A DNA stretch of 64,000 nt from Desulfospira joergensenii DSM 10085 (GCF_000420085.1 NZ_ATUG01000002.1:186001-250000); one strand, 5' to 3'; shown: positions 17,744 to 27,074, counted from the stretch's first letter. Program-made: numbers and translations. Notes: generated by a model from the sequence alone, not told the origin.

Positions 17744-18976
17744 ATGAACGACGTAACACAGGATCTTCAAAGCGTAGCCAATCAGGCCAAGGCCCCGGTA
17801 CTGGCGGAAGCTACGGAAATTTCGGGCCAGGGGGCCCTCACCCCGGTCCAGGCGCCCTCCAGCCTGGTGCCTGTGGAACCCAAACATCTGACCGTGGAAG
17901 ACATAAAGGCCATAGAGGCCGAGGCCAATGAGTTTATTGAGAAGGTCAAGGCCGATCCTTCCAACTGGCAGCTGGGCAATTTTGTGTTTTCCCTGGGACA
18001 GGAGATCATGGAGCAGACCCAGGCCCAGGTTTCCCTCTATGACCGGAAAATGGGGAATGTGCTCAAAAACGTCGCCACGGACGATTCCTCGCCCGTGGGC
18101 AAAAACATCCTGGCCATCAAGACCGAGCTGGACAAGGTCAATCCCACCATGGTGGCCCGGACGGAGACGCCCCTGCCCCAGAAGATGCTGGGGCTGTTTA
18201 CCCGGACCGTGAACCGCCTTCCCAAGGGGGATGAGATCCTCAGGATCATTGCCGAACGCCGGGAGACGGTCAACTCCACCATAGACGGAATCCGCAATCA
18301 TCTGCGCAACGAAGCCGACCAGGTGGCCTTTGACGCATCGGAGCTGGCCATTATCTGCGACGCCCTAAAGGAGATCCAGCCCAAACTCCAGGAGAGAATT
18401 TTCCTGGGCCAGGTCATCTGGGAAAAACTCATGGCCCATATCGAAGAGGTGGAAGACCCCAGGGTCAAGGAGGCCCTGACCACCCTGACCTCGGACCTGG
18501 CCATGGCCGTGGTCGACCTCCAGACCATTGACAACTCCAATCTCCAGACCCGGTTCGGAGGCGAGATGATGGTGAGAAACTCCCATCTGGTCAAACGCCT
18601 GGTCCAGCGGACGGACATGATTTTATCCACGGCCGTGAAAAACGCCCTGGCCGTGCGGGTGGCCGCCGAACAGCAGATGGAAACCATGCAGCATCTGGAC
18701 ATGGTCCAGCAGGCCGCCGCCGAAACCATGAAGGACACGGCCCGGGTCATCGGGGACGCCGCTGTCAAGGGGGCCAAGATGAGCCAGTCCATGACCGTGA
18801 ACATCGAAGCCCTGGAAGAGGCCTGCCGGACCTATGAACAGGCCTTTGAAACCTATGCCCTGATCTCCAAGGAGACCATCAACATCGCATCCCAGAGTTC
18901 CACGGCTCTGGGAAAGATGAATGAGCGGTTCAGGGCCAGGACCGATGCATTGACCGCCCGCCGACAGGATGATTAA
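17744..18976 (+). CDS. telA: TelA-family toxic anion resistance protein
   Basis: A 410-residue cytoplasmic protein of the TelA/KlaA family, named for tellurite resistance but widely linked with envelope-stress and Ter-type loci. The family pattern is clear: a mostly helical protein with a variable Ala/Pro-rich N-terminus, a central segment LPQKMLGLFTRTVNRLPKG at about residues 145-165, then a long coiled-coil-rich half with QTIDNSNLQTRFGGEMM near 263 and the conserved QQMETMQHLDMVQQ stretch. GGGAGAAAAAC precedes the ATG. The next gene encodes a DUF4178 protein, a recurring association in proteobacterial stress clusters. The molecular role of TelA is unsettled, so tellurite resistance should not be assumed. 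Confidence 0.88.
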   Translation: MNDVTQDLQSVANQAKAPVLAEATEISGQGALTPVQAPSSLVPVEPKHLTVEDIKAIEAEANEFIEKVKADPSNWQLGNFVFSLGQEIMEQTQAQVSLYDRKMGNVLKNVATDDSSPVGKNILAIKTELDKVNPTMVARTETPLPQKMLGLFTRTVNRLPKGDEILRIIAERRETVNSTIDGIRNHLRNEADQVAFDASELAIICDALKEIQPKLQERIFLGQVIWEKLMAHIEEVEDPRVKEALTTLTSDLAMAVVDLQTIDNSNLQTRFGGEMMVRNSHLVKRLVQRTDMILSTAVKNALAVRVAAEQQMETMQHLDMVQQAAAETMKDTARVIGDAAVKGAKMSQSMTVNIEALEEACRTYEQAFETYALISKETINIASQSSTALGKMNERFRARTDALTARRQDD

Positions 18977-18978
18977 TA

Positions 18979-19045
18979 TGTGGACGAAACCTCACCCGTC
19001 TAGGGCGTTGCTTCAGGATTTTATATGGGCAGGTTTTCATCCACA
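18979..19045. repeat. Imperfect long inverted repeat between telA and the DUF4178 gene
   Basis: TGTGGACGAAACCTCACCC is matched about 30 nt later by the complement of TGTGGATGAAAACCTGCCC, differing by a transition, an indel and two swapped bases. It fills almost the whole telA/DUF4178 gap. It could form an mRNA hairpin that separates expression of the two parts of the operon. Confidence 0.45.
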
Positions 19046-19098
19046 CGGATGGTTCGTGTCCCAACTGTTTAATGCCAAATCAATGGAGTTTTTACGTT

Positions 19099-19734
19099 AT
19101 GCTTGATCCAGGTGTAGAAAAATCCTTTGAAGAAAGATTTTCCATTGTCCGGACCCTGAGCCCGGCTGCCCTTGTTCCGGAACCGGAGCAGATGCGCCTC
19201 ACCCTGCAGGATGCCGGAGCCCAAAGCTTTTTTACCTTCATGGGAAAGACCTACCATGTCAGGGATGCGGCCCGATATGAAGAGACATCAGAGGATTTCA
19301 AGACCCGGGAGGGGTATTTCTTAACGGAGTTGACCTGTCTGTGCATGGAAACCGGTGAGACGGCCCACATTGAATGGGAATTTGACGATGAGCTGGAGAT
19401 TGCCCTCACCGACGAACGGATCTCATTCCGCCATTTAAGTGACGAGGCCGGAGAGTCCATTGACGGGGATGACCTGGACCAGATTGCAGAAGATAAGGAT
19501 GCGATCCTGTATAAAGGGGAAAAATTCTGGTATGAAGATGACTGGGCCGCCATATACCAGGGCCGGACCAGGGAAGAAAAGGTCTATGTCTATGAATTTG
19601 AAAACGAGGCCCAGAACCGGTTCCTCACCATTGAAGAGTGGCAGGGTTCCGGAAAGGAAGAATATCAGATCTATACCAGCCGTCCAGTGGCACCGGACCA
19701 GATCCGCATTTTAACCAGAGGAGAAAAATCCTAG
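19099..19734 (+). CDS. DUF4178 domain protein
   Basis: A 211-residue acidic soluble protein. DUF4178 folds are predicted to be beta-rich, and this one has the typical spacing: GKTYHVRDAARYEE, then LTCLCMETGETAHIEWEFDDE, EKFWYEDDWAAIYQG and an aromatic, acidic C-terminal part. I start it at ATG 19099, where GGAG is 10 nt upstream. The open frame reaches back to ATG 19072, which has no ribosome site. DUF4178 proteins occur with PspA/YjfJ, DUF350 and spermidine-synthase-like proteins in envelope-stress loci, and the same partners follow here. No enzymatic motif is visible. Confidence 0.82.
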   Translation: MLDPGVEKSFEERFSIVRTLSPAALVPEPEQMRLTLQDAGAQSFFTFMGKTYHVRDAARYEETSEDFKTREGYFLTELTCLCMETGETAHIEWEFDDELEIALTDERISFRHLSDEAGESIDGDDLDQIAEDKDAILYKGEKFWYEDDWAAIYQGRTREEKVYVYEFENEAQNRFLTIEEWQGSGKEEYQIYTSRPVAPDQIRILTRGEKS

Positions 19735-19735
19735 G

Positions 19736-21364
19736 ATGTTTTTCTTACAACCGAGTATCCTGAAACGCCTGATTCCCTTCCTGGGACTTTTTATGGTGAT
19801 GATTTCAGGGTGCGGCCCGGGCCTGCCCGATCAGGTCAAGGACAAGGCCGCCAATATCCCCGATACCATTGAGAGAACCCGGAAAATTGTTGAAAAGGAC
19901 CGGAAAAAGTTTGAAAGCCTGAAGTCTTCCCCTGAATTCAAGGCCCTTGAACGATTCGCCCAAAAGGAAAACTGGGAGGCCGGATTCCAGAAGGCCTCAT
20001 CCTCCCTTGACCGGGCCGAAACCCTTTTCAAAAAAGAGCTGAAGCCCCTGTTGAAACAAGATAAACCCGAGCTGGCCCAGGCCGTCCTTGCCCAGACCGA
20101 CCGGATCACCCAGGTCATCCAGGAGGCAGGGAAAGAGTCGAAATTTCCCTTAAACCGGTTTGTCCGGCTTCAAACCGCGGTCCGGGACATGCCTGAAATC
20201 CGGGAAAAGGCCCTTTCCCGGGCAGATGCCGTCACCTCTCTGGTGGACAGCCTGGAAAGCAAAGACCTGCAAAAGGCCAAAGCGGATTTCCCGGACAGTG
20301 CAAAAGAGATCGATAAAAAGTTTGCCCTGTTCACGAAGATGCGCCGGGAGAACCGGGCCCGGGCCCAGGCCCTTGAAAAGGAATTCAAGATTCATGAATC
20401 CGGCCAGGCCCCGGACTATGCCCTGTTCATTGACAGCGCCGACGGGATCGCCCGGGATTACGAAAATTCCATCCGGGAGGGCAAGGAATTCAAGTCCCGG
20501 ATGGACCAGCTCTCCCACAGCTATACCAAGGTGCTCCAGGATATGAAGGCGGAGTACTTTGTGGTGGTCAAGCGGGAGTCCTGGGACGAGAGGAGCGACT
20601 TTTCCAACCCCAGGCAGGTCAGCTTCCAGCGCCAGGTCAGTCCGGAAACCTTTGAGGTCCTGGCCGAGTCGGAGCTTGAATCCATTGCCTCCATTGTCCC
20701 GGGCTTTATGGGTGCCAGCCTGAAAAACAGGATCGGCAAGGCCTGGTCCGAACTGAACATCAATCCCACCGACCAATGGCCGGGCAAGGGGCACAATGCA
20801 GCCGATTTCTGGATCGAGCGGACCGATGTCGCCTACTATCATAAGTATCTGCTGGAAGAAGACGGGGAAACAAAAGAAACCGGGTGGGAAAAGGTCAATC
20901 CCAGTTTCTACGAACAGCACTATGAAGATCTGGGCATGGCCATTGTGTCCAAGCCTTACGGGGTGTTTGAAGAAGACCGGCTCACCCAGGCCGCTCCCCC
21001 GGGCATATCCTATGTGGGAAATCCCAAATACGGTGAGTGGAAAAAGGATGAAAAAGGAGACAGCTTCTGGTCCTGGTACGGCAGGTATGCCTTTTTTTCC
21101 AGTATGTTCTTTTTTCCGCCCTCTTATTTCTACTACAACTCCTGGCATGGATGGAACAACAATTACCGGCACCAGAGACCTTATTACGGGGCAAGTAAAA
21201 CCGGTGCAAGGCGGTACGGCACTTTTGGGAGCCAGGTGAAAAATTCTCCCCGGTACCAGAGTTCCTCATTTGCCCGGACCGGGGGATTTAAATCCCGGAC
21301 CCCTTCCGTCCGCGGAGCCGGGGCCCGGGTTCGCGGGGGCGGGCCCGGCGGCAAGGGAAAATAA
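19736..21364 (+). CDS. Large lipoprotein of the DUF4178/DUF350 operon
   Basis: A 542-residue predicted lipoprotein of unknown function. The signal peptide ends in a lipobox with C26 (MISGC). Residues 30-270 are highly charged and almost entirely helical, with heptad character suggesting coiled coils. Residues 280-430 look globular, with many aromatic residues (WIERTDVAYYHKYL). The last 110 residues are rich in Tyr, Trp, Gly, Ser and Arg (PPSYFYYNSWHGWNNNY, then a Gly/Arg tail) and look disordered or surface-binding. It starts 1 bp after the DUF4178 gene and is followed by DUF350, so it belongs to the same transcript. The architecture suggests an envelope-spanning rod with a sticky end; this is inference. 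Confidence 0.78.
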   Translation: MFFLQPSILKRLIPFLGLFMVMISGCGPGLPDQVKDKAANIPDTIERTRKIVEKDRKKFESLKSSPEFKALERFAQKENWEAGFQKASSSLDRAETLFKKELKPLLKQDKPELAQAVLAQTDRITQVIQEAGKESKFPLNRFVRLQTAVRDMPEIREKALSRADAVTSLVDSLESKDLQKAKADFPDSAKEIDKKFALFTKMRRENRARAQALEKEFKIHESGQAPDYALFIDSADGIARDYENSIREGKEFKSRMDQLSHSYTKVLQDMKAEYFVVVKRESWDERSDFSNPRQVSFQRQVSPETFEVLAESELESIASIVPGFMGASLKNRIGKAWSELNINPTDQWPGKGHNAADFWIERTDVAYYHKYLLEEDGETKETGWEKVNPSFYEQHYEDLGMAIVSKPYGVFEEDRLTQAAPPGISYVGNPKYGEWKKDEKGDSFWSWYGRYAFFSSMFFFPPSYFYYNSWHGWNNNYRHQRPYYGASKTGARRYGTFGSQVKNSPRYQSSSFARTGGFKSRTPSVRGAGARVRGGGPGGKGK

Positions 21365-21403
21365 AAGCCCGATATCAGATAATCAATTTTAGGAGAGATA
21401 AAT

Positions 21404-22294
21404 ATGAGTTTGGCAGGCGTTTTTATGGGGCTGATCCAGGGAGTTGTCTTTGTCCTGGTGGGTATTTTCTTTATCTGGCTGGCCAAGACGGCAGATGACT
21501 GGCGGACCCGGGATTTTGACGACGATGTCCATATCGACAACGGCAACCTGGCCGTGGGCCTGAGAAGGGGAGGCCTTTATCTGGGAGTGGCCCTGGGCCT
21601 TTCCGGAGCCCTTGGCGGAGGTTCCAGCGGATTTTTCCTGGACCTGGTCCATCTGATCCTGGACGGGCTGATCATCATCGGATTCCTGTTCCTTTCCCGG
21701 TTCATCAATGACTTTATCATGCTGGGTCATGTGTCCAACGATGCGGAATGCATCCGGGAGTTCTCTCTTCCCGACGGCCGGAAAGTCACCGGCAATACCG
21801 CCGTGGGCCTGGTGGAAGCCTCCATGTACATCGCCACGGGATTTATCCTCAAGGGGAGCCTGTCCGGCGGAGGCGGGACCTTTCTGCAGGCCCTTGCCAG
21901 CGCCCTTTTGTTTTTCATTCTGGGCCAGGCAGCCCTTCTTCTGTTCGGATTGCTCTATGAGCTGATCACCCCTTTCAACGTCAGGGATGAGATAAAAAAG
22001 AACAACCCGGCGGCCGGCATCGGTCTGGGCGGCATCCTTGTTGCCCTGGGCATCATCCTCATGTCCTCCATATCCGGGCCGTTCACGGGCTGGGCAAATG
22101 ATCTCATGGGATTTCTGATTTACACGGCCTACGGCATTGTCATGCTTCTGATCTTTCGAAGCCTCATTGACCGTATTCTGCTGCCCACCACCAACCTGGC
22201 CGTTGAAATCAAGGAGGACCAAAACACGGCCGCCCTGGTGGTGGTGGAAAGCGCCATTGTTGCCGTGGCCCTGATCATCGCCTTTTCCGTTTAA
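21404..22294 (+). CDS. DUF350 membrane protein (YjfL-like)
   Basis: A 296-residue integral membrane protein with two DUF350 units in tandem (about residues 1-135 and 140-290). Each is built of hydrophobic helices separated by Gly-rich loops (GLYLGVALGLSGALGGGSSG; EASMYIATGFILKGSLSGGGG). E. coli YjfL is a DUF350 protein encoded with PspA-like YjfJ. GGAGAGATAAAT precedes the ATG. The domain occurs next to spermidine synthase-like and DUF4178 genes in many proteobacteria. The protein probably sits in the inner membrane with the downstream aminopropyltransferase-like protein. Transport or channel activity has not been shown for the family as far as I know. Confidence 0.88.
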   Translation: MSLAGVFMGLIQGVVFVLVGIFFIWLAKTADDWRTRDFDDDVHIDNGNLAVGLRRGGLYLGVALGLSGALGGGSSGFFLDLVHLILDGLIIIGFLFLSRFINDFIMLGHVSNDAECIREFSLPDGRKVTGNTAVGLVEASMYIATGFILKGSLSGGGGTFLQALASALLFFILGQAALLLFGLLYELITPFNVRDEIKKNNPAAGIGLGGILVALGIILMSSISGPFTGWANDLMGFLIYTAYGIVMLLIFRSLIDRILLPTTNLAVEIKEDQNTAALVVVESAIVAVALIIAFSV

Positions 22295-22328
22295 TGGGCC
22301 GTGGACTCTTTTTTAGGGGTTTCGGGTT

Positions 22329-24011
22329 TTGACCTCCAGCTTGAATAGGCGATCCCTCAACTTTGCCTCTGTTCTGCTCTGCGCCTGTATGTTTGCCTCG
22401 GGGGCCTGCGGCATCATCCTGGAGTATATCCAGGCAAGCCTGGCCTCCATGATCCTGGGCAACTCCTTTGAGCAGTGGGCCATGGTCATCGGGCTCATGC
22501 TCTTCTGGATGGGGTTCGGCAGTCTGATCCAGGCCCGGATTCCCAAGCACAGGCTCATCCTGACCTTTATCGGAATTGAAACGGGCCTGGCCCTGGCCGG
22601 CGGCTTTTCCCCCACTCTGACCTATCTCTCCTACGGGCATACAGCCCACTATCCCCTGGTCCTTTACGCCTTTGTCAGCCTCATCGGCATACTGATCGGT
22701 CTTGAGATCCCGGTGATCATCCGGATCAACAACGACTTTTCCCATGAATTGTCCACCAATCTGGGAAACATCCTCAGCGCCGATTACATCGGTTCCCTGA
22801 TCGGTTCCCTGGTCTATGTCTTTGTTCTTCTCCGGTATTTTCCCATTACCGAGGCCGCCTTTCTCACGGCCGGGGTCAATTTCCTGCTGGCCCTGATCAC
22901 CTTTGCCTATTTTACCCGGAAGGGGCTGATCGCCAAAAGCCCTCTCCTGTTCCTGGTCATGACCGGAGTGTTCCTGGGCCTGGTCCTGGGGTATAAAAAC
23001 AGCCGGGTATGGCAGGTCAAGCTGGAGCAGCCCCTGTACGATGACCCGGTGGTGTTCAGCCGGACCACCCAATACCAGCATATCGTTATCACCCATTATC
23101 AGCCCCTGGACGAGGTCCGGCTCTTTTTAAACGGAAACCTCCAGCTCAACAGCCTCGATGAAGAGAGGTACCACGAGTCCCTGGTCCATCCGGCCATGAA
23201 TCTTATTCCCGTCAGGAAGCGGATCCTGATCCTGGGCGGAGGGGACGGCTGCGCCCTGAGGGAAGTGCTCAAGTACAAAGATGTAAGACAAATCACCCTG
23301 GTGGACCTGGATCCGGCCATGACCTCGCTTGCCGCCACCCATCCTCTCCTGACCCGGATAAATAAAAATTCGTTTCAGGACAGCCGGACCCTTGTCTTTT
23401 CCGGGGAAGGTGTCCAGCCCGGGGAAAAGACCCCGGTTTATGTGAATACGGGCTCTTCAAAGAAGGGGAAGCCTAAAATCCATGAAATTGCCCGGGTCAA
23501 TGTGATGAACCTGGATGCCGACCTTTTTTTGTCAAAGGCGTCCGGGTTCTGGGACCTGATCATCGTGGACCTGCCCGACCCGTCCACCCCTGAGCTGTCC
23601 AAGCTCTACTCCCGGGAATTTTACGCCAAGGTCAGAAGAAAATTGTCCCTCACCGGCATGGCTGTGATCCAGGCCACCTCCCCCTATTTTGCCAAGGAAA
23701 GCTTTCTTTGCATCGGCCGGACTCTGGAAGCTGCCGGGTTTGCCGTTCTGCCCTTCCATGAAAACGTGCCCAGCTTCGGGGACTGGGGATGGTTTCTGGC
23801 CTGGAAACCGGTACAGGACAGAAATGAGATCACGGACCGGGCAAAAGCCATGACAATTCCTGTTTCTACAAGGTTTATCACCCCGCAAGTCTTCCAAAGC
23901 CAGCTTGTTTTCGGCAAGGGCATGCTTGAGACCCAAAAGACAGAGATCAACACTCTTCTCTACCCGGTTCTCCTGACCCTTTATAATCACGAATCCTGGC
24001 TCACGGAATGA
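22329..24011 (+). CDS. Membrane-bound spermidine synthase-like protein
   Basis: A 560-residue fusion of about seven N-terminal transmembrane helices (residues 10-220) with a C-terminal spermidine-synthase-like Rossmann domain. The latter shows LILGGGDGCALREVLKY, the SAM-binding GGGDG motif, the acidic VDLDP, and DLIIVDLPDP containing the catalytic-loop Asp. An insertion of about 50 residues interrupts the domain after the second strand. The start is TTG at 22329, with AGGGG about 12 nt upstream. It is the last gene of the operon. Such membrane SpeE-like proteins are linked with DUF350/DUF4178 genes. The substrate could be a polyamine or a lipid head group; spermidine synthesis itself is not shown. 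Confidence 0.85.
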   Translation: MTSSLNRRSLNFASVLLCACMFASGACGIILEYIQASLASMILGNSFEQWAMVIGLMLFWMGFGSLIQARIPKHRLILTFIGIETGLALAGGFSPTLTYLSYGHTAHYPLVLYAFVSLIGILIGLEIPVIIRINNDFSHELSTNLGNILSADYIGSLIGSLVYVFVLLRYFPITEAAFLTAGVNFLLALITFAYFTRKGLIAKSPLLFLVMTGVFLGLVLGYKNSRVWQVKLEQPLYDDPVVFSRTTQYQHIVITHYQPLDEVRLFLNGNLQLNSLDEERYHESLVHPAMNLIPVRKRILILGGGDGCALREVLKYKDVRQITLVDLDPAMTSLAATHPLLTRINKNSFQDSRTLVFSGEGVQPGEKTPVYVNTGSSKKGKPKIHEIARVNVMNLDADLFLSKASGFWDLIIVDLPDPSTPELSKLYSREFYAKVRRKLSLTGMAVIQATSPYFAKESFLCIGRTLEAAGFAVLPFHENVPSFGDWGWFLAWKPVQDRNEITDRAKAMTIPVSTRFITPQVFQSQLVFGKGMLETQKTEINTLLYPVLLTLYNHESWLTE

Positions 24012-24324
24012 GCCTTATCTTTTCTCTTTTCAGATAGAATTTCCTTTATTTCCCGGAAGGCAAATTTTAATACACGGCTTTTCAACACGCTCTTTTCGGG
24101 CATTCTTCATATGGTCTCCCTCCTGTTGGTTTTCATCGGGTTAAAAAGGAACCTAGTTTTGAAAACCGCTATGGAATATCTGATCTGCCTGGGGTGCAGG
24201 CCCCGGCATGTAACCCGGATTTCGGTACAGGGTCTGGATTCCCAAAACAAATATATTGAAAACCGCTATTACTTGATATATTTTTTTCATGGAAACCACA
24301 GCAGCCTTAGAAAGCAGGTGCCAT
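24012..24324 (+). other. Region between the SpeE-like gene and plsC
   Basis: About 310 bp with no supported gene. One plus-strand frame (24111-24362) is open but has no ribosome site and no recognised motif, and runs out of frame into plsC. The region is moderately A+T-rich and presumably contains the plsC promoter. Confidence 0.4.
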
Positions 24325-25116
24325 ATGAAAAAAATCCTACATCTTCTCTATCAGCCGTATAAGTGGCTGGTCCCCATCCCGTTTTTTATCCTCTCCACGA
24401 TGATTTTCGGTACCATTGCCGTAATGGCGGCTTTTCTGATCAACGCCCGGGCGGCAAGCTATCTCGGCGGTGTCCTATGGGCGCGTCTCAATGCCTGGGC
24501 CGCACCGATGTTGGTGAAAGTCCATGGAAGAGAACATATCGATCCCAACCAATCCTATGTGGTGATTGCCAATCACCAGAGCGCATTTGATATTTTTGTC
24601 CTGTACGGTTTTCTCAATATAGATTTTAAATGGGTGATGAAACAGGAATTAAGAAGCGTCCCGGGCATCGGTATCGGGTGCGAAAAAGTGGGCCATATCT
24701 TCATAGACCGATCCGATCATGAATCTTCCATAAAAACCCTTGAGGCGGCCAAGAAAAAGATCGTCAACGGCACATCCATTATTTTCTTCCCGGAAGGAAC
24801 CCGCAGTATGGACGGCCGCATTCTGGAGTTTAAAAAAGGCGCATTCAAGATGGCCCTGGATCTGGATCTGCCGATTCTGCCGGTGACGATTGAGGGAACA
24901 AGGGATATCCTTCCCAATAAAACCCTGGATCTTTTCCCGGGCAAGGCAGTGATGAAGATCCTTGAACCCATATCCGTAAAAGAGTACTCAGAGCAAACCC
25001 TTGGCCTGCTTATGCAAAGGGCGCGCAATATCATGGTTGAGGAGATGAACAGGTCCCCCCAGAGATCGTTCCGGTCATTCCGGCAGAGCAAAAACCGTGA
25101 GGATTGCGGCGTCTAG
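24325..25116 (+). CDS. plsC: 1-acyl-sn-glycerol-3-phosphate acyltransferase
   Basis: A 263-residue lysophosphatidic acid acyltransferase that completes phosphatidic acid at the inner membrane. N-terminal hydrophobic segments (residues 10-50) anchor it. The catalytic motif NHQSAFDIF (HX4D) lies near residue 80, and the substrate-binding FPEGTRS near 154, both intact. The open frame begins 12 codons upstream at 24289, but the ATG at 24325 starts the usual PlsC N-terminus (MKKILHLLYQPYKW) and is preferred. It stands alone between the stress operon and the convergent TRAP genes. The family is firm; whether it is the main PlsC of the cell is not known. Confidence 0.93.
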   Translation: MKKILHLLYQPYKWLVPIPFFILSTMIFGTIAVMAAFLINARAASYLGGVLWARLNAWAAPMLVKVHGREHIDPNQSYVVIANHQSAFDIFVLYGFLNIDFKWVMKQELRSVPGIGIGCEKVGHIFIDRSDHESSIKTLEAAKKKIVNGTSIIFFPEGTRSMDGRILEFKKGAFKMALDLDLPILPVTIEGTRDILPNKTLDLFPGKAVMKILEPISVKEYSEQTLGLLMQRARNIMVEEMNRSPQRSFRSFRQSKNREDCGV

Positions 25117-25189
25117 GAAAAAGCCTTTCTTTGAAATTCAAATTCGGGAAAGACCCAATGGATATACTCTTATCCGGCCCCTTGGGCAG

Positions 25190-25208
25190 TCCCGGGGACA
25201 ACCCGGGA
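25190..25208. terminator. Short hairpin between plsC and the TRAP operon
   Basis: TCCCGGG and CCCGGGA with a 5-nt loop lie in the convergent gap, 74 bp after plsC and 16 bp after the TRAP permease stop. There is no T run on either strand, so terminator function is uncertain. Confidence 0.3.
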
Positions 25209-25223
25209 AGGGATCCCTGGAGA

Positions 25224-26504
25224 TTAGTTTCCCACCATCCCGGCCATCCACAGGGTCAGGGGCGGATAAAAGCTGATGATGAAAAGATCTATCAAAAGGA
25301 TCAGAAGAAAGGGCAGGACCTTTAGCCCCACTTTTCCCACGGAATCCCCTGAAATGGAACTGGACACGATGAGGCAGATGCCCATGGGCGGGGTAAGCAT
25401 GCCGATGGCCAGGTTGGCCACCACGATGACCCCCAGCTGGATCAGGTCAATGCCCAGGGTGGGCACCATGGCCGTGATCATGGGGACCAGCAGAATCAGG
25501 GCGGCCGTGGTTTCCACGAAGATTCCGGCGGCCAGAAGCACCAGGTTGACGAGCAGCAGCAGAATTTCCGGCTGATCCGTAAGGGTTAAGAGACTTCCTG
25601 CCAGGGCGTCGGGGATCTCCTCGATGGCGGCGATCCAGGAAAAAACCGAGGCCGTGGCAATGATGAACATGACCACCGAGGCCGTCACAGAGGCCTGCCT
25701 GAAAATGGGCAGAATATCCCTGACCCGGATCTGCCGGTATATGAAGATGGAGACAAACAGGGCGTAGAATACGGCCACGGCCGCCGATTCCGTGGCCGTA
25801 AATATACCGGACAGGATTCCCCCCAGGATAATGAAGGGAGCCCCCAGGGCGAGGACGGCCCGGGTAAGGGTATGCCATATGCGCCCCAAAGAAAAGGAGG
25901 CGCTGGGGGCATATCCCCTTTTCCAGGACAAAAAGGTGGAGACCGTGATCAGGGAAATTCCGATGAGCAGGCCCGGCAGGATTCCGGCGGCAAAGAGCCG
26001 GCCAATGGAGGCCCCGGTGAGGAACCCAAAGATAATCATGGGAATGGAGGGGGGAATCACCACCCCCAGGGAGCCGCCTGAAGCCTGGACCGCAGCGGCA
26101 AAATCAGAGGGGTATCCTGCCCTCTTCATGGCCGGGATCAGAACGGCGCCCACTGCCGCGGCATCGGCGGCGGCAGAGCCCGAGATCCCGGCAAAAAACA
26201 TGGCCGATACAATGGAAACTGCGGCAAGACCGCCGGGCAGCCATCCGGTCAGGGCATTGGCAAAGTCAATGAGCCTGCCTGAAATTCCCCCTTTTTCCAT
26301 GATCACGCCGGCATACATGAACAGGGGCACGGCCATGATATGAAATGAATCTGTCCCGGAAAACATCCGCTGAACCACCATCATCAGGGAAAAGTCTCCC
26401 TGGATCAGGAGGGTGAAGATGGAGGCTGCACCGATGGCCACGGCAATGGGGGTATTGATGATAAAGAGGAAAAAAAGGGAGAGGATGAGTAAGTGGGAGG
26501 TCAT
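25224..26504 (-). CDS. TRAP transporter large permease (DctM)
   Basis: A 426-residue integral membrane protein with about 12 hydrophobic segments, the catalytic transport subunit of a tripartite ATP-independent periplasmic transporter. Family blocks present include MAVPLFMYAGVIMEKGGIS, GISGSAAADAAAVG (ion-binding region), SGGSLGVVIPPSIPMIIFG, ATESAAVAVFYAL and LTPPMGICLIV near the C-terminus. It overlaps dctQ by 4 bp (ATGA), so the two membrane subunits are co-translated. It is last in a dctP-dctQ-dctM operon. Uptake is driven by a sodium or proton gradient. The cargo is unknown. Confidence 0.95.
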   Translation of the reverse strand: MTSHLLILSLFFLFIINTPIAVAIGAASIFTLLIQGDFSLMMVVQRMFSGTDSFHIMAVPLFMYAGVIMEKGGISGRLIDFANALTGWLPGGLAAVSIVSAMFFAGISGSAAADAAAVGAVLIPAMKRAGYPSDFAAAVQASGGSLGVVIPPSIPMIIFGFLTGASIGRLFAAGILPGLLIGISLITVSTFLSWKRGYAPSASFSLGRIWHTLTRAVLALGAPFIILGGILSGIFTATESAAVAVFYALFVSIFIYRQIRVRDILPIFRQASVTASVVMFIIATASVFSWIAAIEEIPDALAGSLLTLTDQPEILLLLVNLVLLAAGIFVETTAALILLVPMITAMVPTLGIDLIQLGVIVVANLAIGMLTPPMGICLIVSSSISGDSVGKVGLKVLPFLLILLIDLFIISFYPPLTLWMAGMVGN

Positions 26505-27004
26505 TTTGGATCTCCCTTATCCGGGCCCGCCTTTCCCCTGAATAGGAAGGCCAGGCCGTGAACCATGAATACCAGGCCGGCTGCCGGCACAATGGCCATG
26601 ATTGCCCATTTGGGAAGACCCAGGGCCGGGGTAATCTGAAGCCGGACAAACCAGGCAAATTTGACGCCGTAAACGATCATCACGCTGAAAAGGCTTATCC
26701 CTGCCAGGGCCACTGCCCCATCGGCCCATTTCCGGATTGCCCCGGGAAACCGCCGGTAAAATCCGTCCACCCCGGGGTGGGCGCGGTGAAAATAGGCCAC
26801 ACTGGCCCCGAAAAAGGTCAGAGCCACGAGCAGAATCCGGGCCACTTCCTCGGACCAGAACAAAGAGTGGTTGAGCATATACCGGGAAAAGACCTGGGCC
26901 CCGACAATTGCGGTCATTAGGATACCCATGAGGCTGACCAGGGACTCCACGGCCCGGTTGATTTTACAGCTAATTTTCTGCAGCATTAAGATCTTCAGAT
27001 TCAT
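26501..27004 (-). CDS. TRAP transporter small permease (DctQ)
   Basis: A 167-residue four-helix membrane subunit. Typical DctQ features are the central FSRYMLNHSLFWSEEVARILLVALTFFGAS segment and AHPGVDGF after the second helix. GGAG precedes the ATG at good spacing. It overlaps the large permease gene by 4 bp and lies 70 bp after the binding-protein gene. Confidence 0.92.
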   Translation of the reverse strand: MNLKILMLQKISCKINRAVESLVSLMGILMTAIVGAQVFSRYMLNHSLFWSEEVARILLVALTFFGASVAYFHRAHPGVDGFYRRFPGAIRKWADGAVALAGISLFSVMIVYGVKFAWFVRLQITPALGLPKWAIMAIVPAAGLVFMVHGLAFLFRGKAGPDKGDPK

Positions 27005-27074
27005 TTAACTCCGAAGGAAAGCATCCCGTTTTTATCAAACGCAAAACTTGGAAAAAAAGGATGTTTTTCCGTAT

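Noticed and set aside
22275..23096. Long minus-strand open frame opposite the SpeE-like gene
   Set aside because: It is a low-complexity antisense shadow (Gln/Asp/Gly-rich) of a clear plus-strand gene and has no ribosome site.
24111..24362. 83-codon plus-strand frame before plsC
   Set aside because: No ribosome site, and it runs into plsC out of frame.
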